64,000 bases of DNA from NCBI GenBank assembly GCA_964439265.1, contig CAYTOA010000003.1:58659-122658 (forward strand), read 5' to 3'. The stretch's first letter is position 1, and the number at the start of each line of letters is the position of its first letter. A program made the translations under genes and the position numbers. Shown in pieces: positions 30,876 to 39,680 of this stretch. The stretch comes from JAGVPT01 sp964439265. Its GTDB lineage: Bacteria > Bacteroidota > Ignavibacteria > UBA10030 > UBA8401. The notes below the pieces were generated by a model. The model was not told the DNA's origin, made no database searches, and saw nothing but the letters and a program-made list of their open reading frames with translations.

Positions 30876-30975
30876 NNNNNNNNNNNNNNNNNNNNNNNNN
30901 NNNNNNNNNNNNNNNNNNNNNNNNNNNNNNNNNNNNNNNNNNNNNNNNNNNNNNNNNNNNNNNNNNNNNNNNNNN
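30876..30975. other. assembly gap (100 N)
   Basis: A run of exactly 100 N, a scaffolding placeholder of unknown true length. The 3' part of the cytochrome-like gene is lost in it. Open frames drawn through it are not real. Confidence 0.95.
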
Positions 30976-31012
30976 GTCTTGGATTCCGATTCTAATATTC
31001 GTATATTATTGC

Positions 31013-31035
31013 AGGGGCGACAGTGAGTCGCCCCT
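31013..31035 (+). terminator. hairpin before typA
   Basis: AGGGGCGAC (31013-31021) and GTCGCCCCT (31027-31035) form a perfect 9-pair stem with an AGTGA loop, followed within six bases by TTTTTT. It is likely the terminator of the gene lost in the gap, but it could also act as a typA leader structure. Confidence 0.5.
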
Positions 31036-31064
31036 ATGGTTTTTTATTCACCGATCCCAATTCC

Positions 31065-32912
31065 ATGACCCGCAGAGAAGATATTCGCAACATCGCCATC
31101 ATTGCCCACGTTGACCACGGGAAGACGACGCTCGTCGACCAATTGCTTCGTCAAACCGGCACATTCCGCGAAAATCAGGTGATGGTTACGCGCGTCATGG
31201 ACTCGAACGACCTCGAAAAAGAACGCGGCATCACGATTCTGGCCAAGAATACGTCGGTCTTCTACCAGCCGAAGGATTCAAAGACAAAGATCAAGATCAA
31301 TATTGTCGATACCCCGGGGCACTCCGACTTCAGCGGCGAGGTTGAACGTACGCTAAAAATGGTGGACGGTGTTCTCCTCCTTGTCGATGCCGCCGAAGGC
31401 CCGTTGCCGGGAACAAAGTTTGTCCTGAAAAAATCCCTTGACCTGCACCTCCAGCCGATCGTCGTCATTAACAAGATAGACAGGAAAGACGCGCGCCCCC
31501 ATGAAGTACTGGATGAAGTGTTCGAGCTGTTCCTGTCGCTGGGCGCCACCAATAAGCAGCTGGATTTCCCGACAATCTATGCGATATCAAAACAAGGGAT
31601 AGCAAAAACGGAGCTCGACCAGGAGAGCACTAATCTTGTACCTCTCTTCGAGGCGATCATCAATAAAGTACCGCCGCCGGAAGGAAACAGCGAAGAGCCG
31701 TTTCAGATGCTGGTGACGACCATCGACTACAACGATTATCTCGGCAGGCTCGGCATCGGAAAGATTTCCCGTGGCACGATCAGCTTTGGCTCACCGATGA
31801 AGATCATCCATCGAGATGGGACCGCGGAGAACGCGCGCGTGACAAAGATTTATACGTTTGAAGGACTGAAGCGCATCGAAACACAGCGGGCGAGTGCCGG
31901 AGATATTATCGCGATTGCCGGAATGGAAGACGTGGACATCGGTGAAACAATAGCCGATGCCGCCGACCCGACAGCGCTTCCGTTTGTTGCCATCGAGGAA
32001 CCAACGATCTCGATGAACTTTGTTGTGAACAATTCTCCATTCGCCGGGCAGGAAGGCAAGTACGTCACGACTAGGAATCTTGGGGAACGGCTCGCACGCG
32101 AACTCCGCTCGAATGTCAGCTTGCGCGTGGAACTCACCGATTCACCCGACGTGTTCCGCGTGAGCGGCCGCGGCGAACTTCATCTTTCGGTGCTCATCGA
32201 AAATATGCGTCGCGAAGGGTTTGAACTGCAGGTCTCCCGCCCCGAAGTGATCTATAAAAATATCGCCGACGTACTCTCCGAGCCGATGGAGCATGTGATC
32301 ATCGATGTGCCGGATGAATTTGTCGGCACGGTGATCGAGAACCTGGGACGGCGTAAAGGCGAAATGAAAAATATGATCTCGTCGAACGGAAACACACGGC
32401 TCGAATTTTTCGTCCCCTCGCGCGGCCTCATCGGTTTCCGCAACGAATTCATGACGCAGACAAAAGGGACCGGGATTCTCCATCACAACTTCCACGGCTA
32501 CGAACCGTTCAAGGGAGAACTCGAGCACCGCACAAAAGGGGCGCTCATTGCAATGGAATCGGGCGAAGCAGTCGCCTACGGGATGTGGAAATTGCAGGAA
32601 CGCTCAACCTTCTTTGTCGAACCGGGTGCGCGCGTCTACCCCGGGATGATCGTCGGCGAAAACTCGCGCGAACATGACATGACGGTCAACGTCTGCAAAT
32701 CGAAGCAGCTCAGCAATATGCGCGCCTCGGGCTCCGATGAAGCCGTCCGGCTGGAACCGCCGCACCTGCTGACGCTGGAGCAAGCGATCGAATGGATCGG
32801 CGATGATGAGTACGTTGAAGTGACGCCGAAATCGATCCGTCTTCGAAAGAAAATATTGGGGGCAAATGAACGGAACCGCGCGACAAAGAAAAAGGTCGAT
32901 ACGGCTGAGTAA
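31065..32912 (+). CDS. typA: ribosome-associated GTPase TypA/BipA
   Basis: A 615-residue translational GTPase related to EF-G. The G domain has G1 AHVDHGKTT, G3 DTPGHSDF and G4 NKID; domains II, III and V follow, and the C-terminal domain unique to TypA begins near residue 480 (GTGILHHNFHGY). It binds ribosomes and supports growth under cold or other stress. The ATG at 31065 places the GTPase domain at the N-terminus as in other TypA proteins; a GTG 14 codons upstream would start inside the hairpin. No clear ribosome-binding site is seen. A 34-base hairpin follows the stop directly. Confidence 0.95.
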   Translation: MTRREDIRNIAIIAHVDHGKTTLVDQLLRQTGTFRENQVMVTRVMDSNDLEKERGITILAKNTSVFYQPKDSKTKIKINIVDTPGHSDFSGEVERTLKMVDGVLLLVDAAEGPLPGTKFVLKKSLDLHLQPIVVINKIDRKDARPHEVLDEVFELFLSLGATNKQLDFPTIYAISKQGIAKTELDQESTNLVPLFEAIINKVPPPEGNSEEPFQMLVTTIDYNDYLGRLGIGKISRGTISFGSPMKIIHRDGTAENARVTKIYTFEGLKRIETQRASAGDIIAIAGMEDVDIGETIADAADPTALPFVAIEEPTISMNFVVNNSPFAGQEGKYVTTRNLGERLARELRSNVSLRVELTDSPDVFRVSGRGELHLSVLIENMRREGFELQVSRPEVIYKNIADVLSEPMEHVIIDVPDEFVGTVIENLGRRKGEMKNMISSNGNTRLEFFVPSRGLIGFRNEFMTQTKGTGILHHNFHGYEPFKGELEHRTKGALIAMESGEAVAYGMWKLQERSTFFVEPGARVYPGMIVGENSREHDMTVNVCKSKQLSNMRASGSDEAVRLEPPHLLTLEQAIEWIGDDEYVEVTPKSIRLRKKILGANERNRATKKKVDTAE

Positions 32913-32946
32913 ACCCATCAGATTGTTTTAAGCAATCCGATGGATT
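32913..32946. repeat. post-stop hairpin element, copy 1
   Basis: Directly after the typA stop codon lies a 34-base hairpin with arms CATCAGATTG and CAATCCGATG (9 of 10 pairs). It matches the element at 42425-42458 at 28 of 34 positions. There is no T-run, so it is not a standard terminator. Confidence 0.6.
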
Positions 32947-33040
32947 CAAACCAGTTGCGATTCGTTCTGCATTCCGCTATATTCCCGCAACAGAACAACC
33001 TCTCCTTCCGTAATAGAATAACCTAAGAACGGATAATTCT

Positions 33041-34237
33041 ATGCCACAGAAGAAATCTCCGATAAACTTGTGGAAATCGATGGAGCCCAAAGACCTGCGG
33101 CGTCTTGCTCTTGCGGTCTTCTTTTTGTTCGCGACGATTGGGCCGTTGACAATGCTGATGAACTCCAGCGTTCTGCCAGGTTCCTGGTTCATGTTCATTT
33201 ATCTCACCGTATTGTCCGGATCCCTTTCGGCATGTATCATTTTGTTCATCAGAAAACCGGTACTTTTTATAGGTTCCATGATTATAATTGTGGGAGCAAT
33301 GGTCGCAGAATATCAAGTGGAGCAATTTCTTTTCGGCCGGGTTGAGGAATCAAGGATCTTGACAGCAGACCATCTTTTCACTTTTACGCAGCAAGAGATT
33401 GACCGCATCGACGTTCGCCGCCCGATGTTTGGAGTTGTTGCAATCTTTCTTCTTTCGGCGGGGTACAGTCTATTCTTAAGGGTTGTCGGAGAAGAAACCA
33501 AGAAACGTGCCCGTCTTGAAACCGAAGTTGCCGTCGCCCGGAGAATTCAGCAATCATTGCAGCCGTCGACAGCATTCAAGACCGAGTGGTGCGAGGCGGC
33601 GGGGACCACCGTACCGGCAACGGAAGTCGGCGGCGATTATTTCGATATGATAAAAATCTCTGCCGACAAAGCAGTGATTGTCATCGCGGATGTGTCCGGA
33701 CACGGGGTGGGGGCCGGCATCCTTTCCGCGATGACGAAAAGTGCGTTGCGCGCCGAACTCCATCATACCACGGTACCGTCTGAACTGTTGTTCAATTTGA
33801 ACAACGCCGTGTATCAGGTGACGGATAAAAAGATGTTCGTGTCGTTCGCGTATCTTCTTCTCGACAAGCGCACGAAGACGGCGCATATTGCTACCGCCGG
33901 GCATCCACCGATTTTTCTGGTTCAAAAATCCGACGGCGCCATCAAAGAGATCCGAACGCCAAACCTCGCACTGGCGGTGCAAGCATCAACGCAGTATACA
34001 GAGCAAGCGGTTCACTTTAACGATGGGGACGTTCTCATTCTCTACACGGACGGGATCACGGAAGCGATGAACGACAAAGGGGAACAATTCGGAGCCGAGA
34101 GGTTGAAAGAACTGATCAGCGATACAGAACGGGGATCGTCGGATGCGCTGAGCAACTCCATCATGGCATCCGTCCGGACGTTTACAGTCAATAAGGAATT
34201 CGCCGACGACGCAACAATTGTTGTTGTGAGAGTTTGA
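33041..34237 (+). CDS. membrane-bound SpoIIE-type PP2C phosphatase
   Basis: A 398-residue protein. Four membrane segments (about 21-42, 50-70, 75-95, 125-145) are followed by a helical linker with AVARRIQQSLQP (about 165-176), typical of RsbU-like proteins, and a PP2C/SpoIIE phosphatase domain. Metal-binding motifs VGGDYFD, ADVSGHGVGAG, YTDGITEA and ADDAT are all present, so it should dephosphorylate serine or threonine on an anti-sigma antagonist. No anti-sigma factor or antagonist gene lies nearby, so the target is unknown. The input may be sensed by the membrane domain. Confidence 0.88.
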   Translation: MPQKKSPINLWKSMEPKDLRRLALAVFFLFATIGPLTMLMNSSVLPGSWFMFIYLTVLSGSLSACIILFIRKPVLFIGSMIIIVGAMVAEYQVEQFLFGRVEESRILTADHLFTFTQQEIDRIDVRRPMFGVVAIFLLSAGYSLFLRVVGEETKKRARLETEVAVARRIQQSLQPSTAFKTEWCEAAGTTVPATEVGGDYFDMIKISADKAVIVIADVSGHGVGAGILSAMTKSALRAELHHTTVPSELLFNLNNAVYQVTDKKMFVSFAYLLLDKRTKTAHIATAGHPPIFLVQKSDGAIKEIRTPNLALAVQASTQYTEQAVHFNDGDVLILYTDGITEAMNDKGEQFGAERLKELISDTERGSSDALSNSIMASVRTFTVNKEFADDATIVVVRV

Positions 34238-34399
34238 GAACAAGCGTTTCACGATGCAAGCGGCACGGAGTGCTTTCGCCAAGTTACCCAAGTCCAGCAA
34301 TTATTTTCTCGGCTTCTTAAAAATTCCCATGATTTTGGGCATCATTCTGTAAATCTTTGGATACGATTTGCTCATAATTAAAACTGGAAGGATACTTCG

Positions 34400-35162
34400 A
34401 TAAGGTTCCGATTCTCATTTGTACTGTTGATTCCAGCCGCGGTTGGATGAATGTTATGGGGGTGCAACACTGAAACGCAGGACCCTGTTTCGAGCAAAAG
34501 TGCCTCTACAGGATCCGCCCCGGTAAAAGTATTGTATAAAACGATCTCCTCGCCGACAAATGTTAAGGCGTCGGTGATGGGAACCACTGTTGCTGTTTCA
34601 TGGGGCTCTGTGACCTTTGCGGTTGACTACCATGTTGTTGTCCATGCAAACGGCAATCCGTACGTTGACACGATCTTATATGCGCAGCAGTTTGTGCTGA
34701 CGAAGGTGCCGGCTGGAAGTTATACCGTAACAGTAGCCACAATCCTCCCAGGGCTTTCTGAAGGGACTGCATCCGCCCCAGCTTCCTTCTCATTGAGCTC
34801 CGTCGCAGCGCCAACGGTGACAGCGATGGCTTCACATTTTCCATTTTGGTTTCGCAACAACGAGTGGGTAACGGTCACATTTAGCGGGCTGGTTGTGAAT
34901 TCCCAGGGGGAGCAAGCTCACGTTGACACATAAGTACAATCAGATTCACTACACGGGCACTTTGCCTGCTGGAGTATACTCGCTTAATCTGAAGTTAAAA
35001 GACAGAAGTGTGTGGTTTGACAACGATGGGCGGCAATACACATTCGCAATCACTGCCACAAATTTTGCGGGAACTGCGAAAAAGTCCGTAACAGTGACTA
35101 CTCCTCGCGACCGAAACTTTCCGGGTCGGAGAGACGACGACGGATGGAAAGATCATCGCTAA
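34400..35162 (+). pseudogene. decayed lipoprotein with fibronectin type III-like domain
   Basis: Pieces of one gene are spread over two frames. From ATA at 34400 (8 bases after a GGAAGG site) the frame reads IRFRFSFVLLIPAAVG, a TGA stop (34448-34450), then MLWGCNTETQ: together a lipoprotein signal peptide with lipobox LWGC, broken by the stop. A fibronectin type III-like domain follows, then an Ig-like part that breaks at TAA (34931-34933). The neighbouring frame resumes near 34926 with HKYNQIHYTGTLPAGVYSLN and continues to a stop at 35160-35162. A lost start, an in-frame stop and a frameshift all point to a pseudogene, although assembly errors could explain some of them. Confidence 0.55.
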
Positions 35163-35189
35163 TAAATAAACACAGCCGTGCAAAATGAA

Positions 35190-35219
35190 GGCGAGGCAAA
35201 ATTTTGTCCCGCCTTTTTT
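35190..35219 (+). terminator. intrinsic terminator
   Basis: GGCGAGGCAAAA and TTTTGTCCCGCC form an imperfect stem followed by TTTTTT (35214-35219), about 30 bases after the end of the decayed gene. Confidence 0.6.
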
Positions 35220-35330
35220 CATACCCGCCTTGAATGTTAAAACAAGAAAGCTGATATTCTCTGTCGAAATAGGAAGAAGAGATGGAAGCCCCCGCCCATT
35301 GCGGGGCATCAATTGTCTTTGGAGGAAGGA

Positions 35331-37538
35331 ATGAAGCGCGCGGTTCTTGTTTCGTTATTGATGATTTGTGCCGTCACAGTATTTTCTCAAACCCAGCGTG
35401 AATGGGAGGAAAAATTCTGTGCGATTCCGAAACCGGAGAACCTGCGCGAGTACATGAAAAGACTTTCCGCGCGTCCCCACCATATTGGATCGCCATACGA
35501 CAAGGAAAATGCGGATTGGATTCTCTCAAAATTTATGGAATGGGGACTCGATGCTCACATTGAGACCTTCGAAGTTCTCTTCCCGACCCCAAAAGAACGC
35601 ACCGTGGAACTTATTTCGCCCACAAAATTTGTAGCGAAACTGCAGGAACCGGGGCTCGGCGAGGATCCTACGTCCAACCAAACCGATGAACAACTGCCGA
35701 CGTACAATGCGTACTCTATTGACGGAGATGTTACCGCACCGCTCGTCTATGTCAACTACGGTATACCGGACGATTACGAAAAGCTCGACCGTATGGGGAT
35801 CTCCGTAAAGGGCTGTATCGTCATTGCGCGGTACGGCGCGTCATGGCGGGGAATCAAACCCAAAGTTGCAGCAGAACACGGCGCCGTCGGCTGTCTCATT
35901 TATTCCGACCCTGCCGGGGACGGCTATGCCGGAGGAGATATTTTTCCGAAGGGAGGCTTCCGACCTGCCGACGGCGTGCAGCGCGGCAGCGTCATGGATA
36001 TGCCGCTGTATCCGGGCGACCCGCTCACTCCCGGAATCGGCGCGACTCACGACGCAAAGCGCCTTGCAATGAAAGACGTCCAGGTTTTTACAAAAATTCC
36101 CGTTTTGCCGATCTCGTACGCCGATGCGCAGCCTCTTCTCGCTGCGTTAGATGGACCGGTTGCGCCGGCGGAATGGCGCGGAGCTCTGCCGATAACGTAT
36201 CACGTCGGACCGGGGGATGCGAAAGTACATCTACGAGCAGAGTTCAATTGGGATCAGAAGAAGATTTATGACGTCATCGCCAAAATACCCGGTTCCGATT
36301 TTCCGGACGAATGGGTGATCAGGGGCAATCACTATGACGCATGGGTCAATGGCGCTGAAGATCCGATCTCAGGCCAGGTCTGCTTGTTGGAAGAAGCACG
36401 CTCCCTCGGGGAGCTACTGAAGCAGGGATGGAAACCGAAGCGGACGATCGTCTATTGCGCATGGGATGGCGAGGAAGAGGGGCTTCTCGGTTCGACGGAA
36501 TGGGTGGAGACTCACGCCGCCGAGCTCCAGCAAAAAGCAGCCGTCTATATAAATTCCGACTCGAACGGACGGGGCTTCATCTATGTGGAAGGATCGCACA
36601 CGCTCGAAGAATTTATCAACGCCGTTATGCGGGATATCAACGACCCTGAAAAAAATATTTCCGTTTGGAAGCGGTCGTACTTATTACAGATCGCCCGCGC
36701 CTCTTCCGCTGATGACCGCCGGGAGGTCAGATCACGCGGAGACTTGAAAATCGGGGCGCTCGGTTCCGGCTCGGATTACAGCGCGTTCATCGACCATTGC
36801 GGCATCGCATCTCTCAATATCGGTTATGGCGGAGAAGGCGGGGGAGGGAACTACCATTCCATTTATGATGATTTCTATTACTACACTCATTTCTGCGATA
36901 CCGATTTCATCTATGGCCGTGCACTTGCACAGACCGTCGGAACGGCCGTTATGCGTATGGCAAACGCCGAATTGCTTCCGTTCTCTTTTACTCGATTTTC
37001 AGAGACGGTTCAGAAATATTTGGACGAACTCCAAAAACTTGCGAAAACCAAACAGGACGACATTCGTGAGCGCAACAAAGAAATTGAAGAAGGAGTCTAT
37101 TCGGCTACAGCAGACCCAAAAGTAAAGTCGGTGGACCCGTTGCCGGAGGAACTTCCTCCGTATCTGAATTTTGCTCCGCTGCAGAACGCCGTTGATTCCC
37201 TCCAGCGAAGCTCTGAAAGATACGATCGGGCCGCTGCAGATATCAAAGAAAAAAAATCGGATTCTTTCCGGACGGTTAACGCCAAGCTGATAGAAAGCGA
37301 AAGAAAGCTCACAACGGCAGAGGGCTTGCCGGGACGCCCTTGGTTCAGACATCAGATTTATGCACCCGGTTTTTACACCGGCTACGGCGTCAAAACAATT
37401 CCTGCGGTGCGCGAAGCCATCGACCAGAAGCAATGGAAAATGGCGGACGAGCAGATTATAAAAGTCGCCGGGGTGATCGAAGGCGAGGCATCGCTGATCG
37501 GTTCGGCGGCGGCAGAACTGGAGAAACTTTCCCAATGA
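35331..37538 (+). CDS. secreted M28 family peptidase, glutamate carboxypeptidase II-like
   Basis: A 735-residue exported zinc peptidase with a signal peptide (1-20, ending TVFSQ). A PA-type domain (about 130-290) inserts in the M28 catalytic domain. Zinc ligands and catalytic residues align with human GCPII: H334 and D344 (NHYDAWVNGAEDP), E381/E382 (WDGEEEGLLGSTEW), D410 (INSD) and the histidine of YHSIYDD. A helical C-terminal domain resembling the transferrin-receptor dimerisation domain follows. It releases amino acids from peptides. GGAGGAAGG lies just before the ATG at 35331. Its stop overlaps the amidohydrolase start (ATGA), so the two are cotranslated. Confidence 0.92.
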   Translation: MKRAVLVSLLMICAVTVFSQTQREWEEKFCAIPKPENLREYMKRLSARPHHIGSPYDKENADWILSKFMEWGLDAHIETFEVLFPTPKERTVELISPTKFVAKLQEPGLGEDPTSNQTDEQLPTYNAYSIDGDVTAPLVYVNYGIPDDYEKLDRMGISVKGCIVIARYGASWRGIKPKVAAEHGAVGCLIYSDPAGDGYAGGDIFPKGGFRPADGVQRGSVMDMPLYPGDPLTPGIGATHDAKRLAMKDVQVFTKIPVLPISYADAQPLLAALDGPVAPAEWRGALPITYHVGPGDAKVHLRAEFNWDQKKIYDVIAKIPGSDFPDEWVIRGNHYDAWVNGAEDPISGQVCLLEEARSLGELLKQGWKPKRTIVYCAWDGEEEGLLGSTEWVETHAAELQQKAAVYINSDSNGRGFIYVEGSHTLEEFINAVMRDINDPEKNISVWKRSYLLQIARASSADDRREVRSRGDLKIGALGSGSDYSAFIDHCGIASLNIGYGGEGGGGNYHSIYDDFYYYTHFCDTDFIYGRALAQTVGTAVMRMANAELLPFSFTRFSETVQKYLDELQKLAKTKQDDIRERNKEIEEGVYSATADPKVKSVDPLPEELPPYLNFAPLQNAVDSLQRSSERYDRAAADIKEKKSDSFRTVNAKLIESERKLTTAEGLPGRPWFRHQIYAPGFYTGYGVKTIPAVREAIDQKQWKMADEQIIKVAGVIEGEASLIGSAAAELEKLSQ

Positions 37539-38863
37539 AAAACACCGCGCATAAAATATCGAGTTGTGTCCGCGGCATCGTAATGCCTATCGTAGTTTTC
37601 GCGGCGGTTCTCTCTTCAGTAACATTTTCTCAACAACTCACGGCAATTCGTTGCGGCAAGCTCATCGACGGTAAATCCGAGACGCCGATGGAGAACGCCG
37701 TGATTCTTGTTGAAGGGAACAAGGTCACAGCTGTAGGGAAGAATATTCCCATCCCCGGCAACGCAATAGTCATTGACCTTTCCGGCGCGACGGTTCTTCC
37801 CGGCCTCATCGACGCGCACACGCATGTGCTGCTGCAGGGGGACGTTACGGAAGAAGATTATGCAGACCAGATCCTGAAGGAGTCGATTCCGTACCGGACG
37901 CTCCGGGCGACGCTATCGTGCAAGACCGCCCTCATGCATGGTTTCACGACGATCCGCGACCTTGAAAGCGAGGGGGCAATGTATGCCGACGTTGATCTGA
38001 AGAAAGCGGTGAACAACGGCATCATCGATGGCCCGAGAATGTTTGTCGCAACGCGCTCCATCAATACCACGGGCCACTATTCTCTTCGCAACAGCGCTTA
38101 CGCGTGGGAACTTTCGGTCCCGAAAGGAGTGCAGGAAATTACCGGCGCCGATGAAGCGCGCCGTGCGGTAAGAGAACAAATTTCGTACGGCGCAGACTGG
38201 ATAAAAATCTACGCCGACCGCGGTTATTATCGGTTGGCCGACGGGTCGTTTCGCAGTCTTCCCAATTTTTCCGTCGATGAGCTCAACGCTATCGGCGATG
38301 AGGTGCGGTTAGAACACAAAAAATTTGCGGCTCACGCAGTGACGCGCGACGGCATTATTGCTTCGGTGAACGCAGGAGTAAGTTCCATTGAACACGGTTT
38401 CGGGATGGATGATGAATGCATCGAGCTGCTGGCGGCTAAAGGCGTGTACTGGTGCCCGACGATCTATGTCAACGTTTGGGTAGCGGAAGGAAGAGCCGCG
38501 GCGGGGAATCCGATCAACAAAGCTTTTAACGATGCCCTACCGGTCGTGTTCGCCAAAGCGCTGAAAGCTGGAGTGAAGATCGTGTTTGGCACGGACGTCG
38601 GCGGATTTGCGTGGACCGAGAACGAAGCAAAAGAATTTTCGTATATGACGAAATTTGGAATGTCGCCGATGCAAGCGATTAAATCGGCGACAACCGTCGC
38701 CGCCGAATTGCTCGACATGTCGGGCGAACTCGGCGAAATTTCCCCTGGTGCGTTTGCCGACATCGTCGCCGTGACCGACAATCCGTTGCGAGACATATCA
38801 GCCCTCGAAAGGATTTCATTTGTCATGAAAGACGGGAAAGTGTACAAACAGGAAATTCATTAA
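37535..38863 (+). CDS. secreted metal-dependent amidohydrolase
   Basis: A 442-residue exported enzyme of the imidazolonepropionase/Xaa-Pro dipeptidase-like amidohydrolase group. After a signal peptide (about 1-33) come a beta domain, the metal motif DAHTHVLLQG, the candidate bridging lysine in WIKIYAD, later histidines in AHAVTRDG and SIEHGFG, and the aspartate in FGTDVGGF. Members hydrolyse dipeptides or cyclic amides. Its ATG overlaps the stop of the M28 peptidase gene by 4 bases, suggesting joint breakdown of peptides in the periplasm. Confidence 0.88.
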   Translation: MKNTAHKISSCVRGIVMPIVVFAAVLSSVTFSQQLTAIRCGKLIDGKSETPMENAVILVEGNKVTAVGKNIPIPGNAIVIDLSGATVLPGLIDAHTHVLLQGDVTEEDYADQILKESIPYRTLRATLSCKTALMHGFTTIRDLESEGAMYADVDLKKAVNNGIIDGPRMFVATRSINTTGHYSLRNSAYAWELSVPKGVQEITGADEARRAVREQISYGADWIKIYADRGYYRLADGSFRSLPNFSVDELNAIGDEVRLEHKKFAAHAVTRDGIIASVNAGVSSIEHGFGMDDECIELLAAKGVYWCPTIYVNVWVAEGRAAAGNPINKAFNDALPVVFAKALKAGVKIVFGTDVGGFAWTENEAKEFSYMTKFGMSPMQAIKSATTVAAELLDMSGELGEISPGAFADIVAVTDNPLRDISALERISFVMKDGKVYKQEIH

Positions 38864-38947
38864 GCGCCACAAAAACCACAGCAGAAAAGATCTTCCCCGC
38901 TTACACCGCGCACCTCGTTCGCGAGAAATCAGTATGGAGCATAAATT

Positions 38948-39577
38948 ATGAAAAGTTCGAAGAAGAAAACATTTGTTGCCGTTGCAGGGAACATCGGCTC
39001 CGGCAAATCGTCCCTCACGACCATGCTTGGAAATCATTTTACATGGAAACCGTACTTTGAATCGGTTGAAGACAACCCATATCTGGTTGACTTTTACGGG
39101 GACATGAAACGATGGTCCTTCCACCTGCAGATCTATTTTCTCTCGCACCGTTTTACCAATCATAAACAGATCGTCGAATCGCCGGAGTCCGTGATCCAGG
39201 ACCGTTCTATCTATGAGGATGCCGAAATTTTTGCGCGCAACCTTCATGAGATCGGCAACATGGACAAGCGCGACTACGAAAACTACGTCGCCCTGTACCA
39301 TGTGATGACGGAATACCTTCGTCCGCCGGACCTTATGATCTATCTCCGCGCTTCCGTGGACACGCTGAGAAAGCAAATCTTAAAAAGAGGCAGGTCGTAC
39401 GAGCAAACCATCAAGCCGGAATACCTGGAACAGCTCAACAGCCACTACGAATCGTGGATCAAGGGGTATGCTTTGGGTCCTCTGTTAATCGTGGAAAGCG
39501 ACAATCTCGACTTTGTCCATAACGAAAAAGATTTTGACTATATTCAAAAATTGGTGAAGGATAAGTTGAAGAAATAA
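38948..39577 (+). CDS. deoxynucleoside kinase
   Basis: A 209-residue kinase of the deoxyadenosine/deoxyguanosine kinase family, which salvages deoxynucleosides. It shows the P-loop GNIGSGKS (14-21), the FESVEDNPYLVDFY substrate region, the DRSIYED motif and the lid LRKQILKRGRSYE. The exact substrate (dA, dG, or both) cannot be read. It lies about 100 bases before the large helicase-like gene and may share its transcript. Confidence 0.9.
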   Translation: MKSSKKKTFVAVAGNIGSGKSSLTTMLGNHFTWKPYFESVEDNPYLVDFYGDMKRWSFHLQIYFLSHRFTNHKQIVESPESVIQDRSIYEDAEIFARNLHEIGNMDKRDYENYVALYHVMTEYLRPPDLMIYLRASVDTLRKQILKRGRSYEQTIKPEYLEQLNSHYESWIKGYALGPLLIVESDNLDFVHNEKDFDYIQKLVKDKLKK

Positions 39578-39680
39578 GCGCTCACCGTTTCCCTTTTTGT
39601 GGTCATCCCTGCGCTGATCCCTGGGCATCATTTGAGAAAAGATCTCTGGATGAATCCTTAGCCAATAATAAGAGTCTTTA

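Noticed and set aside
30619..31114. Plus-strand frames that read through the N gap at 30876
   Set aside because: The translation through N is an artefact of the 100-base placeholder; the true length and frame are unknown.
34448..34450. In-frame TGA in the decayed lipoprotein as a selenocysteine or readthrough codon
   Set aside because: It lies in a signal peptide, no SECIS-like stem was seen directly after it, and a second frameshift follows, so decay or sequence error is simpler.
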